A DNA stretch of 13,390 nucleotides from an uncultured bacterium (GTDB lineage Bacteria > Patescibacteriota > Minisyncoccia > Phycocordibacterales > UBA1006), in assembly GCA_903873095.1 (NCBI GenBank), contig CAIQMU010000053.1, positions 1 to 13,390 on the forward strand. Direction: 5' to 3'. The notes below the pieces were generated by a model that saw only the letters and a program-made list of their open reading frames with translations, made no database searches and was not told the DNA's origin. This document shows positions 1-6,646 of this stretch, one piece after another. Numbering within the stretch: the first letter of the stretch is position 1; each line of letters begins with the position of its first letter. Both the position numbers and the translations under genes were made by a program.

Positions 1-52
1 AGTCCTACCACTCGTATTATTTTTTTATATTTAGTAGGATTCATCATAATAA

Positions 53-388
53 TTATTCAAAAAGAGTTTCTTCTTGTTCGTGATGGTGAAGAGCTTCGGG
101 GGTTTCAGTAATTTCTTGAACCTCATACTCAACATTTGCGCTGACATCATGCGCGATAGTGTGTGCAACAGATTCAAGTTCTGGTGAAAACGATTCTTCG
201 ATTGATTCGGCGCGCATTTTTGCACGAAGTTTTTTACGTTGTTCTACAGTACGAATCATCCACCCTGCAAGGAGGAGGAATAATGAAAAGACGAGGATAA
301 ATACCTTTTTCCATCCCGTTGGAAGTCCTGAGAACATAACAAGAATATCAAGAATTGATAACACGATAATTGAAAGTCCGTAATTCAT
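53..388 (-). CDS. Small two-helix membrane protein, function unknown
   Basis: A 111-residue protein I do not recognise. Residues about 4-21 and 28-45 are two strongly hydrophobic segments joined by a short polar turn (GLPTGWKK). A basic stretch follows (RTVEQRKKLRAKMRAE, from about residue 46). The remaining C-terminal half is acidic and cytosol-like, ending in a His/Glu-rich tail (HHHEQEE). This pattern suggests a hairpin membrane anchor with a charged cytoplasmic tail. A TATACT hexamer at 398-403 lies 9 bases before the ATG, as for many genes in this window, and there is no Shine-Dalgarno sequence. The terminator of the upstream gene (409-431) sits just before it, so it is probably transcribed alone. 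The frame is sound, but the function cannot be named. Confidence 0.7.
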   Translation of the reverse strand: MNYGLSIIVLSILDILVMFSGLPTGWKKVFILVFSLFLLLAGWMIRTVEQRKKLRAKMRAESIEESFSPELESVAHTIAHDVSANVEYEVQEITETPEALHHHEQEETLFE

Positions 389-408
389 AGTGTGTCGAGT
401 ATATCAAA

Positions 409-431
409 AAAACCACCCTAAGGGTAGTTTT
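409..431 (-). terminator. Rho-independent terminator of the DUF4015 gene
   Basis: On the minus strand AAAACTACCC and GGGTGGTTTT pair around a TTA loop, with one T-G wobble, and the right arm runs into seven T's. The stem begins at the stop codon of the gene at 430-1650. Confidence 0.8.
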
Positions 432-1650
432 AGTTACTTGACGAGTATGCGCTCGCAGTGTATTTATTTGACGGGTCCCACATGAGCCATGATGCGAGTC
501 CCGAGTCGTATTCAACCTTCATTTGAGCATCAATCATTTCTGGTGTGTAGATAACATGATTGATTGAAAAATCTTGAAGCCAAGGACGAACTTTTGAATA
601 AACTATTTTTGCTTTGATATCAGCTGAAACATTCGGATCTGCTTGAATCTTGTCTATTTTATTTTTTGCACCTTTGAGTGCCGCAATGACAAGCTGATAA
701 GGGTTTGCGGTTGGATTTTTTAATCCGTAGGTATCATGTTCGTAGTGTGATGGATAAATCATCGGATCGATGTAATCAAAATATTGAATATCGCGATCGA
801 ATACTTGCCCTATTCCCATGTCTCCTGTTTCGGTTGTTGTTTGGCCAAATACATCTGCAGAAATTGGAATGGTACCTGCTTGTTTGATGTGTGTCGATAA
901 GTAATCAAAGAAATGTGCGAGTACATCAGCACGCGTTTCGTTTGGTTGTAAATTGTAATTGAGATCTTTCAAGTTTCCATCTGACGGATAGCGAATGTAA
1001 TCGAAATTGATTTCGTCGAATCCGGTGTTGTATGCATCAACTGCAAGTGCTGTTGTGTAATCCCACACGTGTTGGTTTGCAGGATCGAGATAGGCACTTC
1101 CCTTTGGGTCATGCCAAGGTGTTCCGTCTGATTTTTTGGTGAGTGTCCACGTAGGTTCTGTATTTGTTAGATATCCATCTTTGAAGACGACAATACGTCC
1201 AATGACATAAATATTTTTTGCGTGCATTTCTTGGATGAATGATGCAATATCGCGAATTCTGTTTTCGGGAGATTTTGTGTCTGCGATTACGGGATCTGAA
1301 ATAGTAAACGATGGATGACCGGTTTCGTCTTTGATGTCGAGGACGACAGCATTTACCTCGGTTGTATTTACGAGATCAAGAACATGTTGGCGGAGTTTTG
1401 GTGAACTTGCGATCCAGCTTGTCATGTACAAAGCCTTAACAACGGGTGGTGTTGCGAGATGTGCTGCAACGGGCTGTGTAATCGCAGGTGTTGTTGCTTG
1501 TGGTGTCGCAACGGATTCTTGTGCTGATATAACAGCAAGTGCGCGTGCATGGTCTGTGTGGATTTTATGAACAACTAAAAATGTTCCTGCTCCAAGTACA
1601 AGTATGGTAAGTCCGATAACGAGTGGTGAAAAAAGTGAAATGCGCGGCAT
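430..1650 (-). CDS. Membrane-anchored DUF4015 family putative glycoside hydrolase
   Basis: The 406-residue protein starts with one hydrophobic segment (about residues 8-28), giving a signal anchor. An Ala/Thr/Pro-rich linker (about 35-70) leads to the catalytic-type domain outside the cell. That domain matches the DUF4015 (PF13200) putative glycosyl hydrolase family. Visible hallmarks are YMTSWIASS near residue 75, VVLDIKDETG (102-111), the strand FDEINFDYIRYPSDG (211-225) and DPMIYPSHY (295-303). The substrate is unknown; surface polysaccharide or peptidoglycan processing is inference. I chose ATG 1650 over the in-frame ATG at 1713. Residues before 1650 would come largely from a palindromic repeat, and a TACAAT hexamer lies 9 bases before ATG 1650. 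A strong terminator follows. Confidence 0.85.
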   Translation of the reverse strand: MPRISLFSPLVIGLTILVLGAGTFLVVHKIHTDHARALAVISAQESVATPQATTPAITQPVAAHLATPPVVKALYMTSWIASSPKLRQHVLDLVNTTEVNAVVLDIKDETGHPSFTISDPVIADTKSPENRIRDIASFIQEMHAKNIYVIGRIVVFKDGYLTNTEPTWTLTKKSDGTPWHDPKGSAYLDPANQHVWDYTTALAVDAYNTGFDEINFDYIRYPSDGNLKDLNYNLQPNETRADVLAHFFDYLSTHIKQAGTIPISADVFGQTTTETGDMGIGQVFDRDIQYFDYIDPMIYPSHYEHDTYGLKNPTANPYQLVIAALKGAKNKIDKIQADPNVSADIKAKIVYSKVRPWLQDFSINHVIYTPEMIDAQMKVEYDSGLASWLMWDPSNKYTASAYSSSN

Positions 1651-1659
1651 AGTGCCCTT

Positions 1660-1665
1660 ATTGTA
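1660..1665 (-). promoter_or_regulatory. -10 element for the DUF4015 gene
   Basis: TACAAT on the minus strand ends 9 bases before the ATG at 1650. TTGCGT 16 bases upstream is a weak -35 candidate. The expected start site is at or within about 3 bases of the start codon. Confidence 0.5.
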
Positions 1666-1692
1666 CAGGGTATTTTTTGTGACGCAAGAAAA

Positions 1693-1828
1693 GTACCCCT
1701 CCGGCACTCGCAAAGCCTCGTGCCACCTCCCCTAAAAGGGGAGCCAAACTTCGTTTAATGTTTAATTTGAAATCTGAACGAAGCTGTCTCCCCCTTTTAG
1801 GGGGAGTGCCCGTAGGGCGAGGGGGTAC
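1693..1828. repeat. 136-bp inverted-repeat (MITE-like) element
   Basis: The element begins and ends with GTAC. Its outer arms, about 45 bases each, are imperfect inverted copies made of GTACCCC(C)TC, a GGCAC or GGGCAC block, and a CTCCCC-TAAAA-GGGGAG hairpin. An inner pair, AACTTCGTT and AACGAAGCT, flanks an AT-rich centre. It fills the whole gap between rsmI and the DUF4015 gene and stops exactly at the rsmI stop codon. The right arm is the same sequence family as the repeat inside the helicase at 6007-6048. It has no open frame, so any transposition would have to be in trans. Confidence 0.75.
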
Positions 1829-2521
1829 TTACTTAGATCCTACAACAATCACAAATTCTCCTCGTACTTTGTCGGGGTTGTTTTGGAAATATTCCAATAC
1901 TTCAAATGTTGTTCCATTTACGGTTTCCTCGAACATTTTGGTGAGTTCGCGCGCGACGCAGATGTTTCGATTTGGAATTTTTTCTGCAAGGGATTCAAGT
2001 GTTTTTAAAAATCGATGAACGGATTCATAGAAAATAACCGTTGTTTCAATTTCAGATACATCGGTGAAAAATGTTTCGCGACCTTTCTTGTGAGGGACGA
2101 ATCCTTTCCATGTAAACTCGTGGGCTGGAAGTCCTGAGATTGATAATGCAGAAACAAGTGCACTTGCGCCTGGAATTGCAATTACCTTGAAATCATTTCC
2201 AAATTCCTCGCGGAGTTTTGCAACTAACATAACGCCTGGGTCTGAAATGCACGGCGTTCCTGCATCAGAAACAAGTGCCAAGTTTTTCCCTTCACGAATC
2301 ATGGTGATAAACAAATCAAGTTTTGCGAGTTTGGTGTGACTGTGGTAACTTTGTGTTTTATTTTTAATTCCATAATGTGCAAGGAGTTTCCCTGTTGTTC
2401 GTGTATCCTCGCATAAAATACAATCAACGTTTTTCAAAACTTCAACTGCGCGAAATGTCATATCGGCAAGGTTACCGATCGGTGTTGCGACTATGGATAG
2501 TGTTCCGAGTTCATTTGACAT
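1829..2521 (-). CDS. rsmI: 16S rRNA (cytidine1402-2'-O)-methyltransferase
   Basis: RsmI uses S-adenosylmethionine to methylate the 2'-O of C1402 in the decoding centre of 16S rRNA. The 230 residues carry the family signatures in order: IVATPIGNLADMTFRA (10-25), CEDTRTTGKLL (37-47), SYHSH (58-62), LVSDAGTPCISDPG (83-96), IPGASALVSALSISGLP (116-132), the FVPHKKGRE loop (141-149), FYESVHR (164-170), RELTKMFEE (191-199) and GEFVIVV (221-227). E. coli RsmI is about 286 residues; this one ends right after the methyltransferase fold and lacks the small C-terminal helical domain. A palindromic element abuts the stop codon. Truncation by that element is possible, but the core ends cleanly, so a naturally short form is more likely. 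Confidence 0.95.
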   Translation of the reverse strand: MSNELGTLSIVATPIGNLADMTFRAVEVLKNVDCILCEDTRTTGKLLAHYGIKNKTQSYHSHTKLAKLDLFITMIREGKNLALVSDAGTPCISDPGVMLVAKLREEFGNDFKVIAIPGASALVSALSISGLPAHEFTWKGFVPHKKGRETFFTDVSEIETTVIFYESVHRFLKTLESLAEKIPNRNICVARELTKMFEETVNGTTFEVLEYFQNNPDKVRGEFVIVVGSK

Positions 2522-2527
2522 AACTTA

Positions 2528-2533
2528 ATTAGA
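2528..2533 (-). promoter_or_regulatory. -10 element for rsmI
   Basis: TCTAAT on the minus strand lies 6 bases before the rsmI ATG, the same close spacing seen at other genes here. No clear -35 is visible. The 60-bp gap to the divergent gene at 2582 is very AT-rich and must hold both promoters. Confidence 0.4.
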
Positions 2534-2581
2534 ATGCTAATGTAGCATAAATATTATTTTAAAACAATTAAATTAAAAAGT

Positions 2582-3028
2582 ATGATCTATCAATCATTTT
2601 TAAAATTTTTATCAAAACAAAAATATGTTTTGATCGGTCAGTTTTTCATTTTTGCACTTCTTAGTTATGCTCTGAAAAATTATGATGTAATTTTTGTTTG
2701 CTTTATTTCAATTGTAAGTACGCAATTTGTTTCGTTCTATAACGAACCTGCACCTATTGCACCAGCTATGGTTGAGATTTCGCTTAAAAAAGAAGAAAAT
2801 GAAACTGATCTTGAGATGCTTGGAAAATTTTATATTGCAATGGCTGCAATTAATGGTTTACCAATTAGAAAATTTATACTTGATAATTGCTATGAGTTTT
2901 CAAAAGTTTTAAACATCAGTCAGACACAAGTAAAACAGCTATACGCAAGGTCGCACATCCTTGTCGCTGAGTTACAAGAATCTTATTTTAAAACAGATCA
3001 TTCAAAAGCAGGTTTTAAAAAACATTAA
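2582..3028 (+). CDS. Two-helix membrane protein with helical cytosolic domain, unknown
   Basis: A 148-residue protein I do not recognise. Two hydrophobic segments, about residues 16-33 (VLIGQFFIFALLSYALKN) and 35-52 (DVIFVCFISIVSTQFVSF), are followed by a soluble, probably all-helical part of about 95 residues. That part includes EENETDLEMLGKFYIAMAAI near residue 72 and a C-terminal section (SQTQVKQLYARSHILVAELQ, from about 113) that could be a coiled coil. It is one of only three plus-strand genes in the window and stands alone, divergent from rsmI and convergent with the alkyltransferase gene. A strong terminator follows 10 bases after the stop. Base composition is more AT-rich than its neighbours. 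Confidence 0.75.
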   Translation: MIYQSFLKFLSKQKYVLIGQFFIFALLSYALKNYDVIFVCFISIVSTQFVSFYNEPAPIAPAMVEISLKKEENETDLEMLGKFYIAMAAINGLPIRKFILDNCYEFSKVLNISQTQVKQLYARSHILVAELQESYFKTDHSKAGFKKH

Positions 3029-3038
3029 ACCAAACTAC

Positions 3039-3069
3039 AAACCACCTCATCATGAAGTGGTTTTTTTTG
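3039..3069 (+). terminator. Rho-independent terminator after the 2582-3028 gene
   Basis: AAACCAC (3039-3045) pairs with GTGGTTT (3057-3063), with TCAT/ATGA able to close the loop further, followed by a run of T's. It lies between two convergent genes and could also act weakly on the minus strand. Confidence 0.85.
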
Positions 3070-3075
3070 TGCAAA

Positions 3076-3336
3076 TTATTTTTCTAAATATCCTTCCTCT
3101 ACCAACAGTTTTCTCTTGGCAGAACTTCCTCCTCGGTTATAGTTCCCTATTTTTCCATCAGAACGAATTACTCGATGACACGGAATACTTGGGTCAAAGT
3201 TGTGTGCCATGATGGTGCCTACTGCGCGGGATGCATTTGGGCTGCCTGCTTTGCTTGCAACTTGTCCATAGGTTAGAACCTTCCCTTTTGGAATTTTTCT
3301 GACAACGTCGCGAACTTTTTCCGTAAATGTTTTCAT
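3076..3336 (-). CDS. Minimal MGMT-family DNA alkyltransferase (active-site Cys present)
   Basis: The 86 residues match only the C-terminal DNA-binding and active-site domain of O6-alkylguanine-DNA alkyltransferases (Ogt/Ada-C/MGMT). Visible are the start of the recognition region KGKVLTYGQVA (17-27, with Tyr23), RAVGTIMAHN (37-46, arginine finger region), the active-site PCHRV (52-56, Cys53) and GKIGNYNRGG (61-70). Family members usually have an N-terminal domain and about 160-200 residues. The short alkyltransferase-like (ATL) proteins have a similar length but replace the cysteine with Trp or Ala. This protein combines ATL size with the acceptor cysteine, so either direct repair or damage flagging is possible. 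It sits 16 bases after the transporter stop codon, probably in one operon with it, and has no Shine-Dalgarno sequence. Confidence 0.88.
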   Translation of the reverse strand: MKTFTEKVRDVVRKIPKGKVLTYGQVASKAGSPNASRAVGTIMAHNFDPSIPCHRVIRSDGKIGNYNRGGSSAKRKLLVEEGYLEK

Positions 3337-3352
3337 AAACTAAATTTAAAAA

Positions 3353-4729
3353 TTACAAGAACATAGATGCAATTGCTGCAATTCCTGCAAGAGTCATAAG
3401 AATTGTAATAAACCATCCTATCCCAGCAATGAGTTTATGATTTTTATGTTCGCCCATCACAGCCTTGTTTGAACTTGTCTTAACAATAAAGAAAAGAACA
3501 ATCGGTGCAACAAGACCGTTTGCGATCGCTGAATAAATAAGTCCCTTGATCGGATCAAGGTGGAAATAATTTGCAACAACACCCACAATCATTGAAATAA
3601 CAATCACACCGTAAAATGCATATGATTGTTTGAGTTTCAAATAAAGGCCGTGTTTCCACCCAAAACTTTCAGCAGTTGCATACGCAGTGGAACCTGCCAT
3701 GGTTGGAATTGCAAGAAGACCCGTTCCGATAATTCCAATCGCAAAGAAGAAATATGTCAATTCTCCACCAAACGGACGAATGGCTGCAGCTGCTTGATCG
3801 GCTGTTGCAATATTCGTAATTCCGTGCGCATGAAGTGTTGCAGCACACGCAGCGATGATGAAGAACATGATCGCATTTGAGAAAAACATTCCGGTCCAGG
3901 TGTCTTTGCGCATGTTTGAAAGTTCTTTGGATGTGACACTTTTCTTTCGCAATTCAACCGTACTGTTACCCTTGAGAATTTCCTCCTCGACTTCTTGTGA
4001 TGTTTGCCAGAAAAAGAGATACGGTGAAATTGTTGTACCTAAAATCGCACAGAGCAAGAAAATCTCGTCTTTAGAAAAGGTAAACGATGGTGTGATCGTG
4101 CTATGCAAAGCTTGCCCCCAATTAAGATGAACGGCAAATGCTGTAAACACATATGACAAAAGTGCGAGTGTTAGGTATTTCAATATTTTTGAATACCGTG
4201 CGTATGTCGTAAATATTTGAAGGAGTAAAATAAGCAAACCAAAAAGAGTTACGCAAACAAGTATGTTAATTCCGGGAAACATCAGTCGTGTACTGGCTGC
4301 CATGGCACCAAGATCAGCTGCGATGTTAAGTGTGTTTGCAATGAACAATAAAATAGTAATGAAAAATAATATCTTTCGTGAATAGTGACTGCGAATATTC
4401 GCGGCAAGTCCTCGTCCTGTCACCATTCCGATACGTGCACACATTTCCTGCACCACCGCCATAAATGGAAATGAGAAAAGAGACAACCAAAGAAGTTGAA
4501 ATCCATATTGAGCTCCTGTTTGCGAATAGGTTGCAATTCCCGAAGGGTCGTCATCAGCGGCGCCTGTTATGAGTCCTGGGCCGAGGGTGTTGAAATATTC
4601 CTCAGCCATTTTGAAAGGTTTTTTATTGACGATGGCCTGTTCACCTTCTTCGAGGACCTCGACGGTTTTTTCAAGAGCCTCTGCAGGCACCTCGAAAAAT
4701 TCTTTGGCTGCTTTTTCTGGATCGATCAT
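3353..4729 (-). CDS. Nramp-related divalent cation transporter with altered metal site
   Basis: A 458-residue, about 11-helix membrane protein of the Nramp (SLC11) superfamily. A hydrophilic N-terminus of about 47 residues precedes TM1, which carries GPGLITGAADDDPSGIATYSQTG (recognisable around 50-72). Canonical MntH has DPGN in TM1; here the order is Asp61-Pro62-Ser63-Gly64, so the Asn ligand is absent. TM6 has GTTISPYLFF (231-240) where MntH has the MPH motif, so the Met ligand is absent too. Nramp-related proteins with such changes include Mg2+ transporters, so Mn/Fe should not be assumed. The stretch GTGLLAIPTMAGSTAYA (336-352) is typical of the divergent branch. A TATAAT lies 8 bases before the ATG; the alkyltransferase gene follows at 16 bases. 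Confidence 0.88.
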   Translation of the reverse strand: MIDPEKAAKEFFEVPAEALEKTVEVLEEGEQAIVNKKPFKMAEEYFNTLGPGLITGAADDDPSGIATYSQTGAQYGFQLLWLSLFSFPFMAVVQEMCARIGMVTGRGLAANIRSHYSRKILFFITILLFIANTLNIAADLGAMAASTRLMFPGINILVCVTLFGLLILLLQIFTTYARYSKILKYLTLALLSYVFTAFAVHLNWGQALHSTITPSFTFSKDEIFLLCAILGTTISPYLFFWQTSQEVEEEILKGNSTVELRKKSVTSKELSNMRKDTWTGMFFSNAIMFFIIAACAATLHAHGITNIATADQAAAAIRPFGGELTYFFFAIGIIGTGLLAIPTMAGSTAYATAESFGWKHGLYLKLKQSYAFYGVIVISMIVGVVANYFHLDPIKGLIYSAIANGLVAPIVLFFIVKTSSNKAVMGEHKNHKLIAGIGWFITILMTLAGIAAIASMFL

Positions 4730-4737
4730 ATGGGTTT

Positions 4738-4743
4738 ATTATA
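4738..4743 (-). promoter_or_regulatory. -10 element for the transporter-alkyltransferase operon
   Basis: A consensus TATAAT on the minus strand ends 8 bases before the ATG at 4729. The -35 region would fall inside the 3' end of the helicase gene and shows no good match. Transcription would begin at or next to the start codon. Confidence 0.6.
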
Positions 4744-4752
4744 GTGTATCTT

Positions 4753-6492
4753 TTAAAATAAAAACAGTTGTGCAAGTTTAATCATTTTATAATCAAAATC
4801 ATAACCATTTTTTGACAAGTATGTTTTGATTGGTGCGAGTTTTATTTCACCAGCTTCGGTTTTTGGTTCATCTTTTTTTGCTTCGTAGGCTTGTTTAATA
4901 ATTTCTAAATCTTCATTTGAAATTTTAATGTGAGGAAAATCAATCGCAAGCCCTGAATCTTTTGCTCTGCCGAGGTGATTGATAATGGTTTCGGGTGTGT
5001 AGTCGAGTTCCTTTGCAACCGCATCAATACTTTTTCCTGATTTGATTAAATCGTAGCTTACTTGAAAATTAGCTGTTTTGATTCCCTTGTGTTTCAGTTC
5101 TTTCTTGGTGAGTTTTCGTGCCTCGAGTTTTCCACCTGACCTGATCAAGAATTCTTCTTGTGATTTTTTGAGATCTTTTTCCTCAAGTTCTGCAAGGCGT
5201 GATTCAGCTCGATCTGATAATTTTTGAAGTGATGCATCTATGCTCAGAATTTGCGGATCAACCGCGAGTGCGTTTTCACCAAGTCCTACAAGGTGCACAC
5301 CGTCGAGTCTGCGTACGCGTGACAATGCAACGTAACCCATTCCGTATGCAAATGATCGTGATAGATCAATTACGGCAGCGTCCAAGCTCATTCCTTGGGA
5401 TTTGTGCACGGTAATAGCCCACGCATGACGAAGCGGTATTTGTGTGATTGAAGCGAGTACTTTTCCATCATCATCGACGGACCAATCTGCCGGTTCGACG
5501 GTTATTTCGTCTCCATCGAGTGTTTTTACAATTGGATAATTGGTTTCAGAATCGAAATCAACGACTTCACCACGGGTTCCGTTTACGTATCCCGCGTCGA
5601 AATTATTTTTCACGAACATAACCTGTGCGCCAAGTTTTAATTTTAAAACTTGCGGTGCGAGACATGATTTTTTCAAGTTTTCAATCAAGTTTGCGCGACC
5701 TTTGTCGGTCATTAAAAATGTTTCTTCGGGCTCTGAAATATTTCCAAGTTCGTGCGCGTTGATCTCGTCGACGTTTGCGTTGTGAGTAAACAATTTGGTG
5801 ACATTTTGAAAATCGTCTGCGTCAAATTCGCGTAACCTTGTTTCAAGGAGTTCGCGATGTTCATCTGTTACATTATTTGCACGGATTGCGTTTAGGATAT
5901 TTAAAAATGCAATGTCGTCTTGACGGTGTTGTTCTGTTAGATAACACATGGCTAAATTACTTTTTTTCCATGCGTTTGAATTTACGACGAAATCTGTCGC
6001 GGAATCCTCCCCTTTATAAGGGGAGGTGCCCGCAGGGCGGAGGGGTGTTTTGGTGATAGGAGGAAGTTGAAACAAGTCTCCACACAAAACAATTTGCAGT
6101 CCACCAAATGGTTTGTCGAAATTTCGTTTGAAGGCTTTGCAGATTCGATCGAGGTTGTCTAAAAAGGTTCCTGATAGCATTGAAATTTCATCAATGACAA
6201 GTACGCGCGCCTTGTCATAGCGATCCCAGAGATATTTTTTCTCTTCCATACTTTCGATATCCCAATCGGAAAGTTCATTTCGAATACCGATTCCCGACCA
6301 TGCGTGAATGGTCATTCCACCCATGTGGGTTGCGGCGATTCCGGTACTTGCGGTGATGGCGACATCGACGTCATGTTCTTGTAAATAACGAATGTATTCG
6401 TTCAAAACATATGTTTTTCCGGCTCCTGCTGAACCCGTCAAAAACACATTGTGTCCCATTTTTAAAATTGTGAGTGCGGATGCTTGGGTCAT
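4753..6492 (-). CDS. PIF1/RecD-type superfamily 1 DNA helicase with C-terminal HTH domain
   Basis: The 579-residue protein carries the SF1B helicase motifs. They are Walker A GSAGAGKT (20-27), TASTGIAA (48-55), Walker B VLVIDEISML (97-106), GDLFQLPP (138-145), TEQHRQ (186-191), GAQVMF (288-293), TVHKSQGMSLD (361-371) and YVALSRVRRLDG (387-398). This is the PIF1-like arrangement, an ATP-driven 5'-3' helicase active on recombination, replication or G-quadruplex intermediates. Residues about 470-520 (KTANFQVSYDLIKSGKSIDA, then AKELDYTPETIINHL) look like the helix-turn-helix module found behind RecQ and PIF1 helicases. Residues 149-162 are encoded by a palindromic repeat (6007-6048) inserted in frame just after the QLPP motif. 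A promoter with TATAAT 8 bases from the ATG precedes it. Confidence 0.93.
   Translation of the reverse strand: MTQASALTILKMGHNVFLTGSAGAGKTYVLNEYIRYLQEHDVDVAITASTGIAATHMGGMTIHAWSGIGIRNELSDWDIESMEEKKYLWDRYDKARVLVIDEISMLSGTFLDNLDRICKAFKRNFDKPFGGLQIVLCGDLFQLPPITKTPLRPAGTSPYKGEDSATDFVVNSNAWKKSNLAMCYLTEQHRQDDIAFLNILNAIRANNVTDEHRELLETRLREFDADDFQNVTKLFTHNANVDEINAHELGNISEPEETFLMTDKGRANLIENLKKSCLAPQVLKLKLGAQVMFVKNNFDAGYVNGTRGEVVDFDSETNYPIVKTLDGDEITVEPADWSVDDDGKVLASITQIPLRHAWAITVHKSQGMSLDAAVIDLSRSFAYGMGYVALSRVRRLDGVHLVGLGENALAVDPQILSIDASLQKLSDRAESRLAELEEKDLKKSQEEFLIRSGGKLEARKLTKKELKHKGIKTANFQVSYDLIKSGKSIDAVAKELDYTPETIINHLGRAKDSGLAIDFPHIKISNEDLEIIKQAYEAKKDEPKTEAGEIKLAPIKTYLSKNGYDFDYKMIKLAQLFLF
6006..6048. 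repeat. Palindromic repeat inserted in the helicase coding sequence
   Basis: A 9-bp stem hairpin (CCTCCCCTT TAT AAGGGGAGG written as arms) is followed by the block GTGCCCGCAGGGCGGAGGGG, which itself holds GCCC-GCA-GGGC. The same order of blocks makes up the right arm of the element at 1693-1828. Translated on the minus strand the 42 bases 6007-6048 give TPLRPAGTSPYKGE, keeping the helicase frame. Confidence 0.8.
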
Positions 6493-6500
6493 GTTGGGAC

Positions 6501-6529
6501 ATTATAGCCTACTATTCCCCCACGTCGAA
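6501..6529 (-). promoter_or_regulatory. Promoter of the helicase gene
   Basis: On the minus strand TTCGAC (6524-6529), a 17-bp spacer and a consensus TATAAT (6501-6506) stand 8 bases before the ATG. The expected start point is at the ATG, implying a leaderless message. Confidence 0.65.
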
Positions 6530-6550
6530 ATTTCTCTTTATAATTTCTTT

Positions 6551-6598
6551 ATCACCACACCAACTATTCTTTTGAAAAAGGATAGTTGGTGTGGTGAT
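6551..6598 (+). other. Near-perfect 23-bp hairpin, possible small RNA or insertion remnant
   Basis: Bases 6551-6573 and 6576-6598 are inverted copies over 23 positions with only a GA between them; the ends read ATCACCACACC and GGTGTGGTGAT. The single non-Watson-Crick position is a U-G pair if the plus strand is transcribed, but an A-C mismatch in a minus-strand RNA. A plus-strand TATAAT (6539-6544) sits 6 bases before the hairpin, without a convincing -35. A second hairpin at 6610-6641 follows. This could be a plus-strand small RNA of about 90 bases, or a tiny palindromic element. Not a recognised family. Confidence 0.4.
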
Positions 6599-6607
6599 GA
6601 ATCTATT

Positions 6608-6641
6608 AAAAAATCCCTTATTCGTAAAGAAAAGGGATTTT
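6608..6641 (-). terminator. Rho-independent terminator of the DoxX gene
   Basis: AAAATCCCTT (minus strand, 6641-6632) pairs with AAGGGATTTT (6619-6610) around a 12-base loop and continues into a run of T's. It lies just after the DoxX stop codon. On the plus strand it also ends in four T's, so it may work both ways. Confidence 0.8.
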
Positions 6642-6646
6642 CATAA

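Noticed and set aside
3..40. Terminator at the left edge (TCCTAC with GTAGGA)
   Set aside because: The six-base arms are about 26 bases apart and there is no good T-run, so it is not a convincing hairpin.
1331..1570. Plus-strand frames inside minus-strand genes (for example 1331-1570, 5540-5785, 12702-13055)
   Set aside because: They lie opposite well-supported genes, show no family motif and have cysteine/serine-rich composition typical of antisense shadows.
1651..1713. Upstream ATG at 1713 as start of the DUF4015 protein (427 residues)
   Set aside because: The extra 21 residues are partly encoded by the palindromic element and show no signal sequence. ATG 1650 is followed at once by a good signal anchor and preceded by a -10 element.
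3076..3336. Alkyltransferase-like (ATL) protein lacking the acceptor residue
   Set aside because: The motif reads PCHRV with the cysteine, whereas ATL proteins have Trp or Ala there.
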